A stretch of DNA of 39,988 nt, taken from NCBI RefSeq assembly GCF_020907985.1, contig NZ_JAJJPA010000056.1, positions 1 through 39,988 of the forward strand, in the 5' to 3' direction. The translations under genes and the position numbers were made by a program. The notes beneath the pieces were generated by a model. The model did no database searches and had not been told where the DNA came from. It saw only the letters and a list, made by a program, of their open reading frames with translations. The DNA is from Kitasatospora humi (GTDB lineage Bacteria; Actinomycetota; Actinomycetes; Streptomycetales; Streptomycetaceae). Below, in pieces: positions 38,623 through 39,988 of the stretch. Position 1 is the first letter of the stretch; each line of letters opens with the position of its first letter.

Positions 38623-39329
38623 ACGTCCCCCCTACCGCCACCAGCAAGACCGCCCCCGCCGACGGCGCCGACACATGCGGATGCGCAGACACCTGCGCTC
38701 CTGCGGCCCCAGCTGTCGTCCACGACGCTCAGTGGCTCCGCGCGGCCCGGTGGGCCCGCTGGCTGGCCTGGGCGAGCCTGCTGTGGATGTGCACGGAGGG
38801 CGCGGTCGGCCTGTGGCAGGGCATCGCCGTCGGCTCCATCGCGCTGGTCGGGTGGGCGCTGGGCAGCGCGGTCGAAGGACTGGCGAGCGTGATCGTCGTG
38901 TGGCGGTTCACCGGATCGCGCACCCTGTCGGAGACCGCTGAACGCCGCGCGCAGCAGGCAGTCGCCGTCTCGTTCTGGCTGCTGGCTCCGTATGTCGCCG
39001 CGGAGTCCGTCCGCGACCTCCTCACCGCCCACCACGCGGAGTCGACCTGGATCGGGATCGCACTGACCGCCGTGGCCCTGCTGGAGATGCCGCTGCTGGG
39101 CCGGACCAAGCACAAGCTCGCCAGGCGGCTGGACTCCAAGGCCACTGCCGGCGAGGGCACCCAGAACTACCTGTGCGGTGCCCAAGCCGCCGCCGTCCTG
39201 CTCACCCTGGCCGTCGTCGCCGTCTGGCCCGGCGGCTGGTGGCTCGACCCGGCCATCGGACTGGTCATCACAGCAGCGGCCATCTGGCAAGGCGTCGAAG
39301 CCTGGCGCGGCGAGGAGTGCACCTGCTGA
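38619..39329 (+). CDS. Diverged CDF-like membrane protein with Cys-rich ends
   Basis: A 236-residue protein with about six helices, starting at GTG 38619 with GAGGGAGGT upstream and overlapping the regulator stop. The N-terminus has DTCGCADTCAP and the C-terminus EECTC, both likely soft-metal sites. The overall layout matches the other short CDF proteins, including LARRLDSKATAGEGTQNYLCG before TM5 and WWLDPAIGL. However TM2 reads VGWALGSAVEGLA where the others have GFGLDSLxE, so the metal-binding Asp is Gly. TM5 has Glu in place of Asp. It may use a different site or substrate. Confidence 0.86.
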   Translation: MNVPPTATSKTAPADGADTCGCADTCAPAAPAVVHDAQWLRAARWARWLAWASLLWMCTEGAVGLWQGIAVGSIALVGWALGSAVEGLASVIVVWRFTGSRTLSETAERRAQQAVAVSFWLLAPYVAAESVRDLLTAHHAESTWIGIALTAVALLEMPLLGRTKHKLARRLDSKATAGEGTQNYLCGAQAAAVLLTLAVVAVWPGGWWLDPAIGLVITAAAIWQGVEAWRGEECTC

Positions 39330-39460
39330 CGGAGGTGAACGCGCCACCAGAGCGGGTGCTGTCGAATCTCGGATTCTCGCGAACCGCGAACACGGCACTC
39401 CAACTGCGGGGGCCTGCACCTCGGCAGCACGGCTCCACATGGCCGCTGGGACCAGCAAGG
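39330..39460. other. Region between the transporter and the int 3' end
   Basis: No gene. It contains a tandem CGCGAAC-CGCGAAC (39378-39391). Element-flanking att sites often lie beside int, but I see no tRNA 3' end or long direct repeat to support one. Confidence 0.3.
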
Positions 39461-39988
39461 CTACGCCGCGAGGGGGAAGGGCTCAGCGCTCTCGGGCCCT
39501 GTGCGGTTCACATGCTGTTGCGCATCTGCCTGGTCGAGGGCGGTGGAGAGCGCCTTGACGGCTTCGTCGGCGGAGTCTTTGAGGAGGTGGCCGTAGAGGT
39601 TGATGGTGATGGCGAGGGTGGTGTGGCGCAGTGTCTTGGAGACGACGGCGATGGGGATGCCCATGGCGATCATGATGCTGGCAGCGGTGTGGCGGAGGTC
39701 ATGAAGGCCGATCTTGGGCAGGTCGAGTTCGGCGGTGCGTTTGCGGAGTTGGTCGAGGACCCACTGTGGGCGAAGCGGCAGGCCGTCGGGCTTGGCGAAG
39801 ACGAGGCCTTCGAGTCGGCCGTCGGGGTGGGCGGCCATCTGTAGGGCGGCTTGGCGGTGGAGGGCGGTCATGACTCTGGGGGAGAGGCTGATCCAGGCGC
39901 GGCTGGCCTCGGTCTTGGGCTCGCCGAAGAGGGTGTCGTTGTTGTTGACGGCGGCGAGGGTCCAGCGGACGTAGAGCTTGCGGTCCAT
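39461..39988 (-). CDS. int: Tyrosine recombinase/integrase, C-terminal part, cut by the right edge
   Basis: The 175 visible residues carry the rest of the catalytic domain. They are the beta-hairpin Lys (GEPKTEASRAW, residue 25 of the fragment), HDLRH (His96, Arg99), RHTTLAI (His122) and the nucleophile Tyr132 in INLYGHLL. The tail is about 40 residues with a final AEPFPLAA. The first codon in the window is ATG, but the fragment lacks the N-terminal, core-binding and box I regions, so this is an internal Met. In the family the preceding stretch would be ...GLHWxDVxL; the left-edge fragment ends GLHWD in the same phase. The two pieces together give about 414 residues, the normal length. Confidence 0.93.
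   Translation of the reverse strand: MDRKLYVRWTLAAVNNNDTLFGEPKTEASRAWISLSPRVMTALHRQAALQMAAHPDGRLEGLVFAKPDGLPLRPQWVLDQLRKRTAELDLPKIGLHDLRHTAASIMIAMGIPIAVVSKTLRHTTLAITINLYGHLLKDSADEAVKALSTALDQADAQQHVNRTGPESAEPFPLAA

Noticed and set aside
39330..39460. attachment site next to int
   Set aside because: The tandem CGCGAAC is too short, and no tRNA end or matching repeat near the left edge was seen.

Overview
The window looks like DNA of a Streptomyces or Kitasatospora relative. GC is very high, third codon positions are nearly all G or C, GTG and TTG starts are common, genes overlap by ATGA or GTGA, and the Fur, ArsR, integrase and secreted-protein types are actinobacterial. Most of it is about metals: zinc starvation, zinc uptake, soft-metal efflux, arsenic and chromate. 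I found no rRNA, tRNA or CRISPR array.

Layout. (1) The two window edges carry complementary parts of one kind of tyrosine integrase on the same strand: the N-terminal 239 residues end at base 1, and the C-terminal 175 residues begin at base 39988. The parts join in frame, so the window may be a roughly 40 kb circular or excised integrative element opened inside int. (2) 1.0-4.0 kb holds an unknown gene and a CooC/MinD-like ATPase with a 129-residue partner behind a Zur-like box. (3) 4.3-12.6 kb is a divergent zinc-starvation regulon around one Zur-like site at about 6.09 kb. Leftward are L33, L31 and a COG0523 protein without its GTPase motifs. Rightward are L28, S14, a second motif-less COG0523 protein, S18, a full COG0523 GTPase, L32, a 93-residue protein, a second full GTPase, a WD40 protein and a thioredoxin-like [2Fe-2S] protein. 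All six ribosomal proteins lack zinc-ribbon cysteines. (4) 12.6-14.1 kb has an ArsR regulator and a CmtR-like ArsR with a CDF transporter. (5) 14.1-18.4 kb is znuA-znuC-znuB-znuB-zur with two Zur-like boxes. (6) 19.8-22.5 kb is an arsenic cluster: arsN1-type acetyltransferase, arsC, an AqpS-like channel, arsR and arsI/cadI. It is followed by pieces of universal stress protein, CDF and thioredoxin reductase genes.

(7) 23.2-27.5 kb and 33.9-38.2 kb encode secreted BNR/propeller proteins, carbohydrate-binding-like modules and lipoproteins, some broken. (8) 27.9-31.5 kb has a reductase, ferredoxin and membrane cytochrome-like operon opposite a BlaI repressor and M56 protease pair. (9) 31.7-33.8 kb has a CDF transporter, a ChrB-like protein and a MerR regulator. 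(10) 38.2-39.3 kb has a second CmtR-like ArsR with a diverged CDF protein.

How the parts fit (inference): under zinc shortage Zur would release ZnuABC, the COG0523 proteins and zinc-free ribosomal proteins, sparing the zinc held in ribosomes. The CmtR-like, MerR and ArsR units would handle toxic thiophilic metals. Arsenate would be reduced by ArsC and leave as arsenite through the channel, since no ArsB or Acr3 pump is present.
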